Positions 16,207 through 24,035 of a stretch of DNA of 64,000 nt are shown here, in pieces. Origin of the DNA: Actinomycetospora corticicola (GTDB taxonomy: Bacteria; Actinomycetota; Actinomycetes; Mycobacteriales; Pseudonocardiaceae); assembly GCF_013409505.1 (NCBI RefSeq), contig NZ_JACCBN010000001.1, forward strand, positions 5,828,001 through 5,892,000, given 5' to 3'. The notes under the pieces were generated by a model. The model was not told where the DNA came from. It did not search any database and was given only the letters and a program-made list of their open reading frames with translations. The position numbers and the translations under genes were made by a program. Each line of letters opens with the position of its first letter. Positions within the stretch are counted from its first letter, which is position 1.

Positions 16207-17393
16207 CTGCGGGGCATGCCCAGCACGTGCTGGCCGACGTAGGCGAGCACGAGGTTGTTGTTGACCGGCGCGACCTGGTAGAGCCGCGTCTCGCGGAACT
16301 TGCGCTCGACGTCCCAGGTGTCGACGAAGCCGTATCCGCCGTGGGTGTCGAGGCAGGCGTTGCCGGCCTGCCAGCTGGCCTCGCTGGCCAGGAACTTCGC
16401 GAGGTTGGCCTGCTCGCCGCACTTCTCGCCGGCGTCGAACAGGGCGGCGGCGCGGTAGCGCATGAGGTCGGCCGCCCCGATCTGCGCGTAGGCCCGGGCC
16501 AGCGGGAACTGCACGCCCTGGTTGGCGCCGATCGGACGGCCGAACACCTGCCGCTCGTTCGCGTACTTCGTCGCCCGGTCGATGAACCAGTAGCCGTCCC
16601 CGACCGCCTCGGCCGCGAGCAGGATGCGCTCGGCGTTCCAGCCGTCGAGGACGTACCGGAAGCCCTGGCCCTCCTCGCCGATGAGCGCGCTCGCCGGGAC
16701 GCGCATCTCGTTGTAGCGCACCTCGTTGGTGGCGTAGTTGAACATCGTGCGGACCGGCTCGACCTTGAGCGTGTCGGGCTCGTCGCGGCGCACGTCGCGC
16801 AGGTCGACCAGGAACAGGCTGATGCCCTGCGTGCGCTCCTTCGGGTCCTCGCCGCGCGGGCTGGTGCGGGCGAGCACGAGCGCGAGGTCGGACTGCTCGA
16901 TCCGGCTGGTCCAGTTCTTGTGCCCGCTGATGACGTAGTCGTCGCCGTCGCGGATCGCCGTCGTGCGGATGTCGGTGGTGTTCGACCCGGCCTCGGGCTC
17001 GGTGATCGAGAAGGCCTGCAGCCGGATCGAGCCGTCCGCGATCCCCGGCAGGTAGGTCTTCTTCTGCTGCTCCGACCCGTGCTTGAGCAGCGCGCCCATC
17101 GTGTACATCTGCGCGTGGCAGCCTGCGGAGTGCCCGCCGGAGCGGTTGATCTCCTCGAGCACGATCGAGCCCTCGGTGATCCCGAGCCCGCTCCCGCCGT
17201 ACTCGGTGGGGATCAGCACGGCCAGGTAACCCGACTCGGTCAGCGCGTCGACGAACGCGTCGGGGTACTCGCGGTTGCGGTCCCGCTCGCGCCAGTACTC
17301 GTCGGGGAACCGCGCGCACAGCTCCCGCACCTGCCCGCGCAGCTCCTCCTGCGCCTCGGTGGTGACACCGACGGGGGTCGGGGTGCTGGGCAT
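16200..17393 (-). CDS. Acyl-CoA dehydrogenase
   Basis: 397 residues, the standard length. It has the N-terminal helical domain, the middle FAD/substrate stretch LQAFSITEPEAGSNTTDIRT and the C-terminal domain with RQVFGRPIGANQGVQFPLA and DTHGGYGFVDTWDVERKFRE. It should oxidise an acyl-CoA to the 2-enoyl-CoA with electrons passed to ETF. ATG 17393 is preceded by GAGGAG at seven bases. It stands alone between a convergent transporter and a repeat doublet. The chain length or branching of the substrate cannot be read from the sequence. Confidence 0.92.
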   Translation of the reverse strand: MPSTPTPVGVTTEAQEELRGQVRELCARFPDEYWRERDRNREYPDAFVDALTESGYLAVLIPTEYGGSGLGITEGSIVLEEINRSGGHSAGCHAQMYTMGALLKHGSEQQKKTYLPGIADGSIRLQAFSITEPEAGSNTTDIRTTAIRDGDDYVISGHKNWTSRIEQSDLALVLARTSPRGEDPKERTQGISLFLVDLRDVRRDEPDTLKVEPVRTMFNYATNEVRYNEMRVPASALIGEEGQGFRYVLDGWNAERILLAAEAVGDGYWFIDRATKYANERQVFGRPIGANQGVQFPLARAYAQIGAADLMRYRAAALFDAGEKCGEQANLAKFLASEASWQAGNACLDTHGGYGFVDTWDVERKFRETRLYQVAPVNNNLVLAYVGQHVLGMPRSY

Positions 17394-17500
17394 CGGTGCG
17401 CTCCTCGGGCCGGACTGCTCGACGAAGACCATCTTCCCTGTCCGACGGCGGGTGTGCTCGGCTCCGGCCGCGCGGCCCTCCTCTGCCGGCGCGCCCGCCG

Positions 17501-17643
17501 CCGAGGGTCACGTGGGGCAGGTCCGGACGCCCGTCGGTCTGCCTGGTGTGGACCTCGCGGACGGAGCAGCGGCCTCGGCGTTCGCGAAGGTGACGTGGGG
17601 CAGGTCCGGACGCCCGTCGGTCTGCCTGGTGTGGTCCTCGTGC
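17501..17643. repeat. Intergenic repeat doublet A, two 60-base units 83 bases apart
   Basis: Fills the middle of the 332-base gap 17394-17725, which has no gene. Unit 1 (17501-17560) and unit 2 (17584-17643) share 42 identical bases (17510-17551 and 17593-17634) starting ACGTGGGGCAGGTCC and ending GCCTGGTGTGG. Each is an imperfect palindrome with AGGTC facing GACCT-type ends. The same unit, again doubled at 82-83 bases, occurs at 29589-29731 and 61288-61427. Confidence 0.85.
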
Positions 17644-17725
17644 CCGGCCTGCCGCTGGTCGCGCCGGGAGGTCGGGCCGTCGGTGACCCCTGGCGTGGCC
17701 GACCGCGTCCCTGTAGGCACGGCGG

Positions 17726-19462
17726 GTGACGACGACCGCCGAGGCGCCGCCCGCCGATCCCGCACCGGTGCGGGCGGTGAGCCGGTCGGACACCGCCGTC
17801 GCGGTGGCCGTGCCGACCGTCCTGGTCGCGGCCCACCTGTGGGTCTACGGCCGGTGGATCGTGGACGATGCCGGCATCACGATGGCCTACGCCCGGTCGA
17901 TCTCCAGCGGCCTCGGGCCCGTGCTCCAACCCGGTGCCCCGGTGTCGGAGGGGTGGTCCGACCCGGCGTGGCTCGCGCTCTTCGTGGTCGCCCGGTGGCT
18001 GGGCCTGCTCGACCACGGTGCCTGGTTCGGCGTCTCCGACCTCGTGGCTTTCCCCAAGGTCGTGGGGGTCCTCTGCTGCGCCGGGATGTTCCTGGCGTTC
18101 CACCGGGTCGCGCTGCGGGTCTCGCCGAACCCGCTGACCACGACGATGGTGGCCGGGACGATCACGGCCGCCGTCCCCTCGTTCGTCGTCTGGGTCGGCA
18201 GCGGGCTCGAGAACCCGCTGCTCGCCCTGGTCGTGGTCCTCCTGGCGGCACGGCTCGCGACCGCCGCCGTCGACGGCGACCTGCTGACGACCCGGGTGGC
18301 CCTGCAGTGCGCGGGTCTCGCCGCACTCGCCTCGCTCACCCGGCCCGACGGCGCGGTGTACCTCGTCGCCTACCCGCTGGCGGTCGCGCTGCTGACGACG
18401 GGCGCGGGCCGATGGCGTCGAGCCGGGCTCTCGCTCGCCGTGGGGCTCGTGCCCGCCCTGGTCTACGAGGTCTGGCGGATCGCGACCTTCGGCGAGCTCG
18501 TCCCGACGACGGCGCTGGCCAAGGGACAGGGCTTCCTGTCGTCCCTCAACCTCGGGCGGCCGGCGGATCTGATCGCGCTCGCGGGGTGGCCGGTGTGTCT
18601 CGTGGTCGTCGGCGCCGTCGCGGTCGTCCTCGTCCGGCGCCGGGACCTGCCCGCCCTGACGAGGGTCGTGGCCGCTCTCCTCGTCCCGCTCGGCCTCGCC
18701 GTCCTCGCGTTCGTGCTGCTCGCGGCCGACTGGATGGCCCTCGCCCGCTTCGCGACCCCGGTGTGGCCGCTCGGGGCCCTGGTCGCCGTGCTCGTCGTCG
18801 CCCCGGTACTCGGTGGATCGGGCGCCCGCACCCGCCGGCCGGTGGCGATCGTGCTCGTCGTCGCGGCCGCGGTGAGCGTGCTGACGTGGACCCAGGCTGC
18901 GCTCGGCTTCCTGGGCCGGCCAACGGTTCCCTTGTGCGGGGTGGTGCGCTCGAACGCCTATGCCGTGGACGCCCACGCCGACGCGCTCGACGTGCGGGAG
19001 GGGTCGTTCCTGGGCGTCGACGCCGGTGGCGTCGCTCTCGCGAGCCGGCTCCGCTTCGTCGATCTGGCCGGCCTCACGGACCCGGCGATCGCCCGCTTCT
19101 GGAGCACGGACGACATGACCGGGCTGCGAGACCAGGTGTTCGACGTCGCCCGTCCGACCTTCATGCGGCTGACCCGCGGGTCGAACCTGACCGACGAGAG
19201 CGGGCTGCTGTCCGACCCGCGCATCGGCCGCGACTACGTGGCGCTCTGGAGCGACGCGACGGGGTCGATCACGGTCGTCCGCCGTGATGCGGTGCCCTCG
19301 GCCGCGGCGCTCTCGACCGCGGCGGCCTCAGCCGCGAACGTCATGAGCGGCGTGACGGCGGCCTTCACCAGCGGCGGCCCGACGAGTTGGCCCTGCCCCG
19401 ACGCACTACGGCCGCCACCCGTGGGGGCAGCGGCCGCAGTCTCGGTCGGGAGTGGGCGGTGA
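17726..19462 (+). CDS. GT-C fold membrane glycosyltransferase, AftB-like
   Basis: 578 residues with about ten membrane helices. The first extracytoplasmic loop has the acidic pair WIVDDAGITMAYARSI, the usual catalytic Asp of polyprenyl-phosphate-dependent GT-C enzymes. LTRPDGAVYLVAYPL and FGELVPTTALAKG resemble the arabinofuranosyltransferase AftB family, which adds terminal arabinose to cell-wall arabinogalactan using decaprenyl-phosphoarabinose. The C-terminal ~170 residues are an extracytoplasmic domain ending in a low-complexity tail. The GTG start is 17726. It is convergent and abutting with the sortase gene. Arabinose specificity is an inference. Confidence 0.75.
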   Translation: MTTTAEAPPADPAPVRAVSRSDTAVAVAVPTVLVAAHLWVYGRWIVDDAGITMAYARSISSGLGPVLQPGAPVSEGWSDPAWLALFVVARWLGLLDHGAWFGVSDLVAFPKVVGVLCCAGMFLAFHRVALRVSPNPLTTTMVAGTITAAVPSFVVWVGSGLENPLLALVVVLLAARLATAAVDGDLLTTRVALQCAGLAALASLTRPDGAVYLVAYPLAVALLTTGAGRWRRAGLSLAVGLVPALVYEVWRIATFGELVPTTALAKGQGFLSSLNLGRPADLIALAGWPVCLVVVGAVAVVLVRRRDLPALTRVVAALLVPLGLAVLAFVLLAADWMALARFATPVWPLGALVAVLVVAPVLGGSGARTRRPVAIVLVVAAAVSVLTWTQAALGFLGRPTVPLCGVVRSNAYAVDAHADALDVREGSFLGVDAGGVALASRLRFVDLAGLTDPAIARFWSTDDMTGLRDQVFDVARPTFMRLTRGSNLTDESGLLSDPRIGRDYVALWSDATGSITVVRRDAVPSAAALSTAAASAANVMSGVTAAFTSGGPTSWPCPDALRPPPVGAAAAVSVGSGR

Positions 19463-20107
19463 TCAGGCCGGACGGACGTCCGTGAGGTTCGCGTAGACGA
19501 TCACGTTGGCCTCGTAGCTCTTGGCCGCCGGGTCGAAGACGCCGCCGCAGGTGATGAGGCGGAGCTGCGAGTCCGGGGTGTCCGCGTAGACCTGCTCGGC
19601 GGGGAACGCCGCCTTCGGCACGGTGTCGATGTTCGACACCGTGAAGACCGCGGTCTGGCCGTCCTGGCGCTTGACCATCACCTGGTCACCCGCCTTGACG
19701 TCCTTCAGCCGGTAGAAGATGCCGGCCTTCCCGTCGCCGTTGACGTGCCCGAGGATCACGGCCGGGCCGAGCGTGCCCGGCGACGGGCTCTTGTCGTACC
19801 AGCTGGCCTGCATCGGGTTCGACAGGGCCGGCACCTGGAGCGAGCCGTCCGCGTTCTGCCCGGTCTCGATCAGCGAGGACTCCGCCCCGATCGAGGGCAC
19901 CGAGAGCGACGTCGGGGTGGAGGCCGCCATGAGCTGGACGCCGGAGTCCCCGGAGGAACCCGAGGACTTCGAGCCCGACGTCCCGGCGACCACCAACCCG
20001 ATGAGTGCCACGACCACGATCAGCCCGATGCCGATCTTGCCCGTGATGCCGTCGAGCTTCGACGGCTCCCGGGTGGGCGGGGTCTCGGTGTCGGTCTCCG
20101 AACTCAC
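19463..20107 (-). CDS. Class F sortase
   Basis: 214 residues. One membrane anchor near the N-terminus (IGIGLIVVVALIGLVVAGT) is followed by a Ser/Gly linker and the sortase barrel. Catalytic residues are visible: His in PAVILGHVNGDG, Cys in LRLITCGGVFD, then a downstream basic position. Class F sortases of actinomycetes act outside the membrane, but most substrates are unassigned. The GTG start overlaps the stop of the upstream Ser/Thr-rich gene (GTGA), so the two are translated together. No LPxTG motif is seen in that neighbour. Confidence 0.88.
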   Translation of the reverse strand: MSSETDTETPPTREPSKLDGITGKIGIGLIVVVALIGLVVAGTSGSKSSGSSGDSGVQLMAASTPTSLSVPSIGAESSLIETGQNADGSLQVPALSNPMQASWYDKSPSPGTLGPAVILGHVNGDGKAGIFYRLKDVKAGDQVMVKRQDGQTAVFTVSNIDTVPKAAFPAEQVYADTPDSQLRLITCGGVFDPAAKSYEANVIVYANLTDVRPA

Positions 20108-20745
20108 TGGAACGAGCCGTCCCCGGTGTCGACGCCGCCCTTCGGCACGGACGAGACCTGGGTGGCGGCGACGTACGTCGGCGCCGTGTACGTCGGCGCG
20201 GCGTAGCGGTCACAGCCACAGCCGTGGTCGTAGTACTTGCCGTAATAGCGGTGCCCGAAGTCGCCGAAGACCGGGTAGGGGTACGGCGAGTAGATGACCA
20301 CGGTGTTGGCGCCGCTGGTCGACGAGGTGGAGCTCGTCGACGCGGTGGAGCCGGAGGTCGAGAGCGAGCTGAGCACGCTCGTGCCGACCACGGTGCCGAC
20401 GCTGGACACGCTGGTGCCGATCGCGGTGCCGCTGGCGGTCGACGACGTCGACGAGCCGGTGGTCGACACCGAGCTGGCGACGCTCGTGCCGACCACGGTG
20501 CCGACGCTGGACACGCTCGTGCCGATCGCGGTACCGCCGGACGACGAGCTGGTCGAGCTGGTGCTCGAGGTCGAGCTGGTCGAGCTCGTGCTCGACGTCG
20601 ACCCCTCCGTGGACTGCGTGGCCAACCCGGAGGTCCCGGTGGAGACCGATGCGGACGCGACGCCCTGCCAGACCATGCCCACGAGCATCATCCCGGCTGC
20701 GACCGCTGCCATGCGCTTGACGGTCGTGCGCCGTCCTGGGCTCAT
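20104..20745 (-). CDS. Secreted Ser/Thr-rich repeat protein cotranscribed with sortase
   Basis: 213 residues. The signal peptide is basic then hydrophobic (KRMAAVAAGMMLVGMVWQG) and ends around VASAS. The mature part is almost entirely Ser/Thr (SSTSSTSS runs) with the 19-residue unit GTAIGTSVSSVGTVVGTSV occurring twice (57-base DNA repeats at 20375-20431 and 20480-20536). A Tyr/His/Cys patch follows: YSPYPYPVFGDFGHRYYG then YYDHGCGCDRY. It has no LPxTG signal and no C-terminal anchor. A GAAGAGGG ribosome-binding site precedes ATG 20745. It could be a glycosylated or isopeptide-linked surface protein handled by the downstream sortase (inference). Confidence 0.7.
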   Translation of the reverse strand: MSPGRRTTVKRMAAVAAGMMLVGMVWQGVASASVSTGTSGLATQSTEGSTSSTSSTSSTSSTSSTSSSSGGTAIGTSVSSVGTVVGTSVASSVSTTGSSTSSTASGTAIGTSVSSVGTVVGTSVLSSLSTSGSTASTSSTSSTSGANTVVIYSPYPYPVFGDFGHRYYGKYYDHGCGCDRYAAPTYTAPTYVAATQVSSVPKGGVDTGDGSFQ

Positions 20746-20811
20746 CTCGACCCTCTTCCCTTCGAATTGATCAAGAATTGACGCGATGCCGATACACCGT
20801 GACGTCGAGGA

Positions 20812-20843
20812 ACACGTCCGTGGTGTTACAGGTAACGACGTGT
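20812..20843. terminator. Nested inverted repeat between HTTM gene and secreted-protein gene
   Basis: Outer arms ACACGT (20812-20817) / ACGTGT (20838-20843) enclose GTTAC-AG-GTAAC (20825-20836). It lies 17 bases past the HTTM stop and about 70 bases upstream of the secreted-protein start; it may be a terminator or an operator. Confidence 0.4.
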
Positions 20844-20859
20844 CCGCCGCTCGGTTCCG

Positions 20860-21834
20860 TCACGTTTCGGACACGACCGGCTCACGGGCGTTCTCCCGGG
20901 CCGGTTCGGGCGCAGGCGCGCGCCGCGCCCGCAACCGGTCCCGCAGCCGGAGCACGGTCCGCTCCGTCCAGTCGGGGGAGAGGAACACCAGGTAGAGGAC
21001 CCACATCCCGATGCTGAAGAAGCCGACCATGATGAACACCTCGATGCCGAGGTGCAGCAGGGCGCCGGCTCCCAGCACCCACGGCCGGAGCCGCCGGTTC
21101 CACACGAAAATGCCCACCGACAACTCGATGAGCAGCGTGCCGAACGTCAGCCACTCCGTGAGCAGCCCGGAGCCCGCGATCAGCTCGGGCGGCGGGGCCC
21201 GCAACTGGTCGAGCATGCGCAGGGCGAACGAGACGGCGGTGCCGTTCCGCCAGGGGTCGCCCTGGAGCTTCGCCCACACCGCGGCGAGGTAGATGATCGA
21301 CACCTGCACCTGGAGCATCCGCATCGCCCACGGGGCGCGCCGCGGGAACTCCCAGAAGTGCGCCCGGTCGCGGCGCCAGCGGTCCCAGGACAGCGACTCC
21401 CCCGACGGCGCGAACACCAGGTACACCGCCATGACCCGCAGCAGGATGTCGCCGGAGTTCAGCACGTAGGGGTTGCGCCGCTCGAACGCGATGAGGCCGA
21501 GCAGCACCACCACTGCGGCGATCCGGGGCGAGGCGCCGATCGTCAGCGCGATGCCGGCCAGCAGGGTCGCGAGGAAGACGACCGAGAGCACGGCGACGGA
21601 GTTGGAGGTCGTGAGCAGCCCCCACTGCCACGGCCCGATCGCGGGTGGCTGCGGCAGCACCCCGTCCGGCCCGTAGAAGGCGAACAGGTTCGGCAGCTGG
21701 GTCGCCGTCCACAGGGTGACCACGAGACCGAAGGCGATCCGCAACACGGCGAGAGGGGCGGTCGACGTCGGGGTGAAGAAGAACCGCTCCCACCCGCGCC
21801 AGGCGTCGAGCGCGAGCCCGCGGAGCCGGCTCAC
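20860..21834 (-). CDS. HTTM (vitamin K-dependent gamma-carboxylase-like) membrane protein
   Basis: 324 residues with several membrane helices. APLAVLRIAFGLVVTLWTAT near the N-terminus, FERRNPYVLNSGDILLRVMA and the IIYLAAVWAKLQGDPWRNGT stretch are hallmarks of HTTM domain proteins, the bacterial relatives of the carboxylase membrane domain. Biochemical function is unknown. The GTG start at 21834 overlaps the stop of the upstream DUF5819-like gene by four bases (GTGA), showing tight coupling. The two genes regularly occur together in actinomycetes and likely form a membrane complex. Confidence 0.85.
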   Translation of the reverse strand: MSRLRGLALDAWRGWERFFFTPTSTAPLAVLRIAFGLVVTLWTATQLPNLFAFYGPDGVLPQPPAIGPWQWGLLTTSNSVAVLSVVFLATLLAGIALTIGASPRIAAVVVLLGLIAFERRNPYVLNSGDILLRVMAVYLVFAPSGESLSWDRWRRDRAHFWEFPRRAPWAMRMLQVQVSIIYLAAVWAKLQGDPWRNGTAVSFALRMLDQLRAPPPELIAGSGLLTEWLTFGTLLIELSVGIFVWNRRLRPWVLGAGALLHLGIEVFIMVGFFSIGMWVLYLVFLSPDWTERTVLRLRDRLRARRAPAPEPARENAREPVVSET

Positions 21835-22385
21835 GAGCCGACCCCGATCGAGAAGAACTGCCGTGCCGCCCACGGGCCGCGCGGGGCAGCGGCGCTCGGC
21901 GGCTGGGACTCGGCGGAGATGTTCCACAGGCTCACGACGACGGGGTGTCGGCCCTGCGCGCGCTGCTGGTCGGCGACCCACCGGGCGTAGGGGGCCCAGC
22001 GGGGCACGTTGTCCGGGCCGTTCAGCAACGTGTCCGCGTAGCGCTGCCAGCGGTAGTCCCAGTACTCCGAGAGGCCCTCGGTGATCGGGGACGGCACCAC
22101 CGTCGTCGTCCCGTCCCGGTCCAGCACGTGGGCCTCGAGGTAGGTCGAGAGCCGCCGCGGCGCCGGTGCGTAGACCGCCCACCCCTGGTCGAGTCCGATC
22201 ACGTTCGTCGCCCGCCCCACCACCGGGGCGAGCGCGTTCTTCGTCAGGGAGTCCGGCATGTTGGTGATCGCGACGATGCCGAGCAGCACGACGATCAGGA
22301 CGCTGATCGCGGCCCGTCCGGCCGTCGAGGACTCCAGGCGTTCCTGGAGGTCCTGCTCGTCGGCCTCGGTGTCCTGCGTGCTCAT
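21831..22385 (-). CDS. DUF5819-like single-pass membrane protein, HTTM partner
   Basis: 184 residues. A membrane helix (AAISVLIVVLLGIVAITNM) sits at residues ~24-42 and the rest is extracytoplasmic, with GLDQGWAVYAPAPRRLSTYL resembling the DUF5819 core (W-x-x-FAP type). The start at ATG 22385 follows GGAGA by about eight bases. It precedes and overlaps the HTTM gene. The divergent neighbour at 22443 is a kinase-like gene with 57 bases between starts. Function is unknown; assignment to DUF5819 is by motif resemblance. Confidence 0.65.
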   Translation of the reverse strand: MSTQDTEADEQDLQERLESSTAGRAAISVLIVVLLGIVAITNMPDSLTKNALAPVVGRATNVIGLDQGWAVYAPAPRRLSTYLEAHVLDRDGTTTVVPSPITEGLSEYWDYRWQRYADTLLNGPDNVPRWAPYARWVADQQRAQGRHPVVVSLWNISAESQPPSAAAPRGPWAARQFFSIGVGS

Positions 22386-22442
22386 CGGACTGCTCTCCGC
22401 GACGCTCGTCACAGGGGGAGGGACCGCGCGACAGTAGCGGAC

Positions 22443-23204
22443 GTGACTACCCGCCAGTACCTCGGCTCCGGCTGGGACAGCGACGCCTGGTTGGTCGACG
22501 GCGTCTGGGTGGAGCGCACCGCGAAGCGTCCCGACGTCGAGCCGTGGTTGCGCGCCGAGACGACGCTGCTGCCCTGGCTCGCGCCGCAGGTGCCCCTGGA
22601 GGTGCCCCGACCCGTCGTCGGGAAGGAGAACCCGCTGACCGTGCGTCACCGGCTGATCGCCGGCGAGACGGCCGGTGAACGGCCCGGGCTCGGCGTCGCG
22701 GTGGGGGAGTTCCTCGCGGCGCTGCACGCCGTCGACCTCACCGAGGCCGTCCGCCGGGGCCTCCCGCCGCCGGACCGGACGTCGGCGATGCGGGACGCGC
22801 ACTTCGACCGCTTCGCCGCCGAGGTCGTGCCACGGCTCCCGCCCGGCACCGGCGCGTGGCTGCAGGACCGCCTCGACCTGCTCCGGGACGCCCCCGCGTC
22901 CGTCGTCGTGCACGGCGACCTGTCGGCCGAGCACGTCCTCGTTCGTGGCGGGCGGGTGTCGGGCGTCATCGACTGGGGCGACGCCCGGGCCGGCGACCCG
23001 GCGAAGGACCTGGTCTGGCCGTTGCTCCAGGCGGGGCCGGAGACCGCCCGGGAGGTGACGGCCGCCTATGACGTCACCGACGAGCTCGCCGCCCGCGCGC
23101 GGGCCTGGCGCGACGTCGGCCCCTGCTACGCGGTCACCCACGGTGACGACGTGGGCGATCAGGGACTGGTCGCCGAGGCGATGGCCTGGTTTCCTGCGAT
23201 CTGA
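22443..23204 (+). CDS. Aminoglycoside phosphotransferase-like (APH) kinase
   Basis: 253 residues. The C-lobe catalytic loop VVHGDLSAEHVLV (Asp and the following polar residue) and the DFG-equivalent VSGVIDWGDARAGDPAKDL are the APH/choline-kinase signature. The N-lobe is short with few recognisable strands (YLGSGWDSDAWLVDGVWVE). Such proteins phosphorylate small hydroxylated molecules; the substrate is unknown and antibiotic resistance should not be assumed. The GTG start is 22443. It is followed 45 bases later by the hydrolase gene on the same strand. Confidence 0.85.
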   Translation: MTTRQYLGSGWDSDAWLVDGVWVERTAKRPDVEPWLRAETTLLPWLAPQVPLEVPRPVVGKENPLTVRHRLIAGETAGERPGLGVAVGEFLAALHAVDLTEAVRRGLPPPDRTSAMRDAHFDRFAAEVVPRLPPGTGAWLQDRLDLLRDAPASVVVHGDLSAEHVLVRGGRVSGVIDWGDARAGDPAKDLVWPLLQAGPETAREVTAAYDVTDELAARARAWRDVGPCYAVTHGDDVGDQGLVAEAMAWFPAI

Positions 23205-23249
23205 CGCACGGGTACTTCAGCACTGATCGTCGGGGATCGGAGGAGTGCC

Positions 23250-24026
23250 ATGCGCTGGAGTCCGCCGGGATGGGACGTCATGGTGGGCTTCGGCCTCACC
23301 ACCGTCGGCCACGCGACCATCGGTGTCACGGGGCGGCGGCACCGCTCCGTCGGGGCGTCCGAGGAGGTCACGCACCCCGGTCGGGGCCCGGTGGTCCTGC
23401 TCGGCGGGATGTGCGAGACCGGTCCCTGCCTGGAGCCGATGGCCCGGTGGCTGACCCGCCTCGGCTACGACGTGCACCCGTTCACGCTCGGCTCGGGAAT
23501 GGGCTGCGCGCAGCGCACGGTCGACTCGCTGACCCGTCGGGTGCGGGCGATCGCCGACGAGGCCGGCGAGCCGGTCCGCGTGGTCGGGCACAGCCGCGGC
23601 GGTCAGTTCGGCCGGGCGGTCGGTGCCGCGACCCCGGAGTCGGTGGGCCAGCTGATCACCATCGGCACGCCCTTCGACCGGTGGGGCGGCCTCACCCCCT
23701 CCATGGCGGCCGTCGCCTGGAGCATGGCCGCCGTCGGCTCCGCCGGGATGCCGGGTCTGTTCGGGCTCGGGTGCATGATCGGGCGCTGCTGCGCGGACTT
23801 CCGCGAGACCCTGCGCGCGCCCTGGCCCGAGGACGTGCCGTTCACCAGCATCTACAGCCGCACCGACGGCGCGGTGCCGTGGCGCTCCAGCCACGACCCG
23901 TACGCGCGCAACGTCGTCGTGCCGGGCGGCCACATCGCCCAGCTCACCTCGGCCGCCGTCCAGCGGGCGGTCGCGGCCGAGCTGGCCTCGGTGGAGTCGG
24001 TCGAGGTCGACCAGGCCATCGCCTGA
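23250..24026 (+). CDS. Alpha/beta hydrolase, lipase-like
   Basis: 258 residues. The first strand VVLLGGMCETGPCLEPMA, nucleophile elbow VVGHSRGGQFGRAV (Ser about residue 113), Asp in IYSRTDGAVPW and His in VPGGHIAQLTS give a complete triad with an order typical of bacterial lipases/esterases. No signal peptide is obvious, so cytoplasmic or peripheral action is expected. CGGAGGAG lies about five bases before ATG 23250. It ends ten bases before the stop of the convergent S9 peptidase gene. The substrate is unknown. Confidence 0.85.
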   Translation: MRWSPPGWDVMVGFGLTTVGHATIGVTGRRHRSVGASEEVTHPGRGPVVLLGGMCETGPCLEPMARWLTRLGYDVHPFTLGSGMGCAQRTVDSLTRRVRAIADEAGEPVRVVGHSRGGQFGRAVGAATPESVGQLITIGTPFDRWGGLTPSMAAVAWSMAAVGSAGMPGLFGLGCMIGRCCADFRETLRAPWPEDVPFTSIYSRTDGAVPWRSSHDPYARNVVVPGGHIAQLTSAAVQRAVAAELASVESVEVDQAIA

Positions 24027-24035
24027 GCCGGTCGG

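Noticed and set aside
17501..17643. CRISPR-like direct repeats
   Set aside because: Only two units, 60 bases long and palindromic, without spacers or cas genes; they recur as doublets elsewhere.
14653..17793. Minus-strand open frame of ~1046 codons
   Set aside because: It runs through the acyl-CoA dehydrogenase, the MFS gene and intergenic repeats in the wrong frame; composition is shadow-like.
22443..23204. Aminoglycoside resistance gene
   Set aside because: Only the general APH fold signature is present; nothing shows antibiotic specificity.
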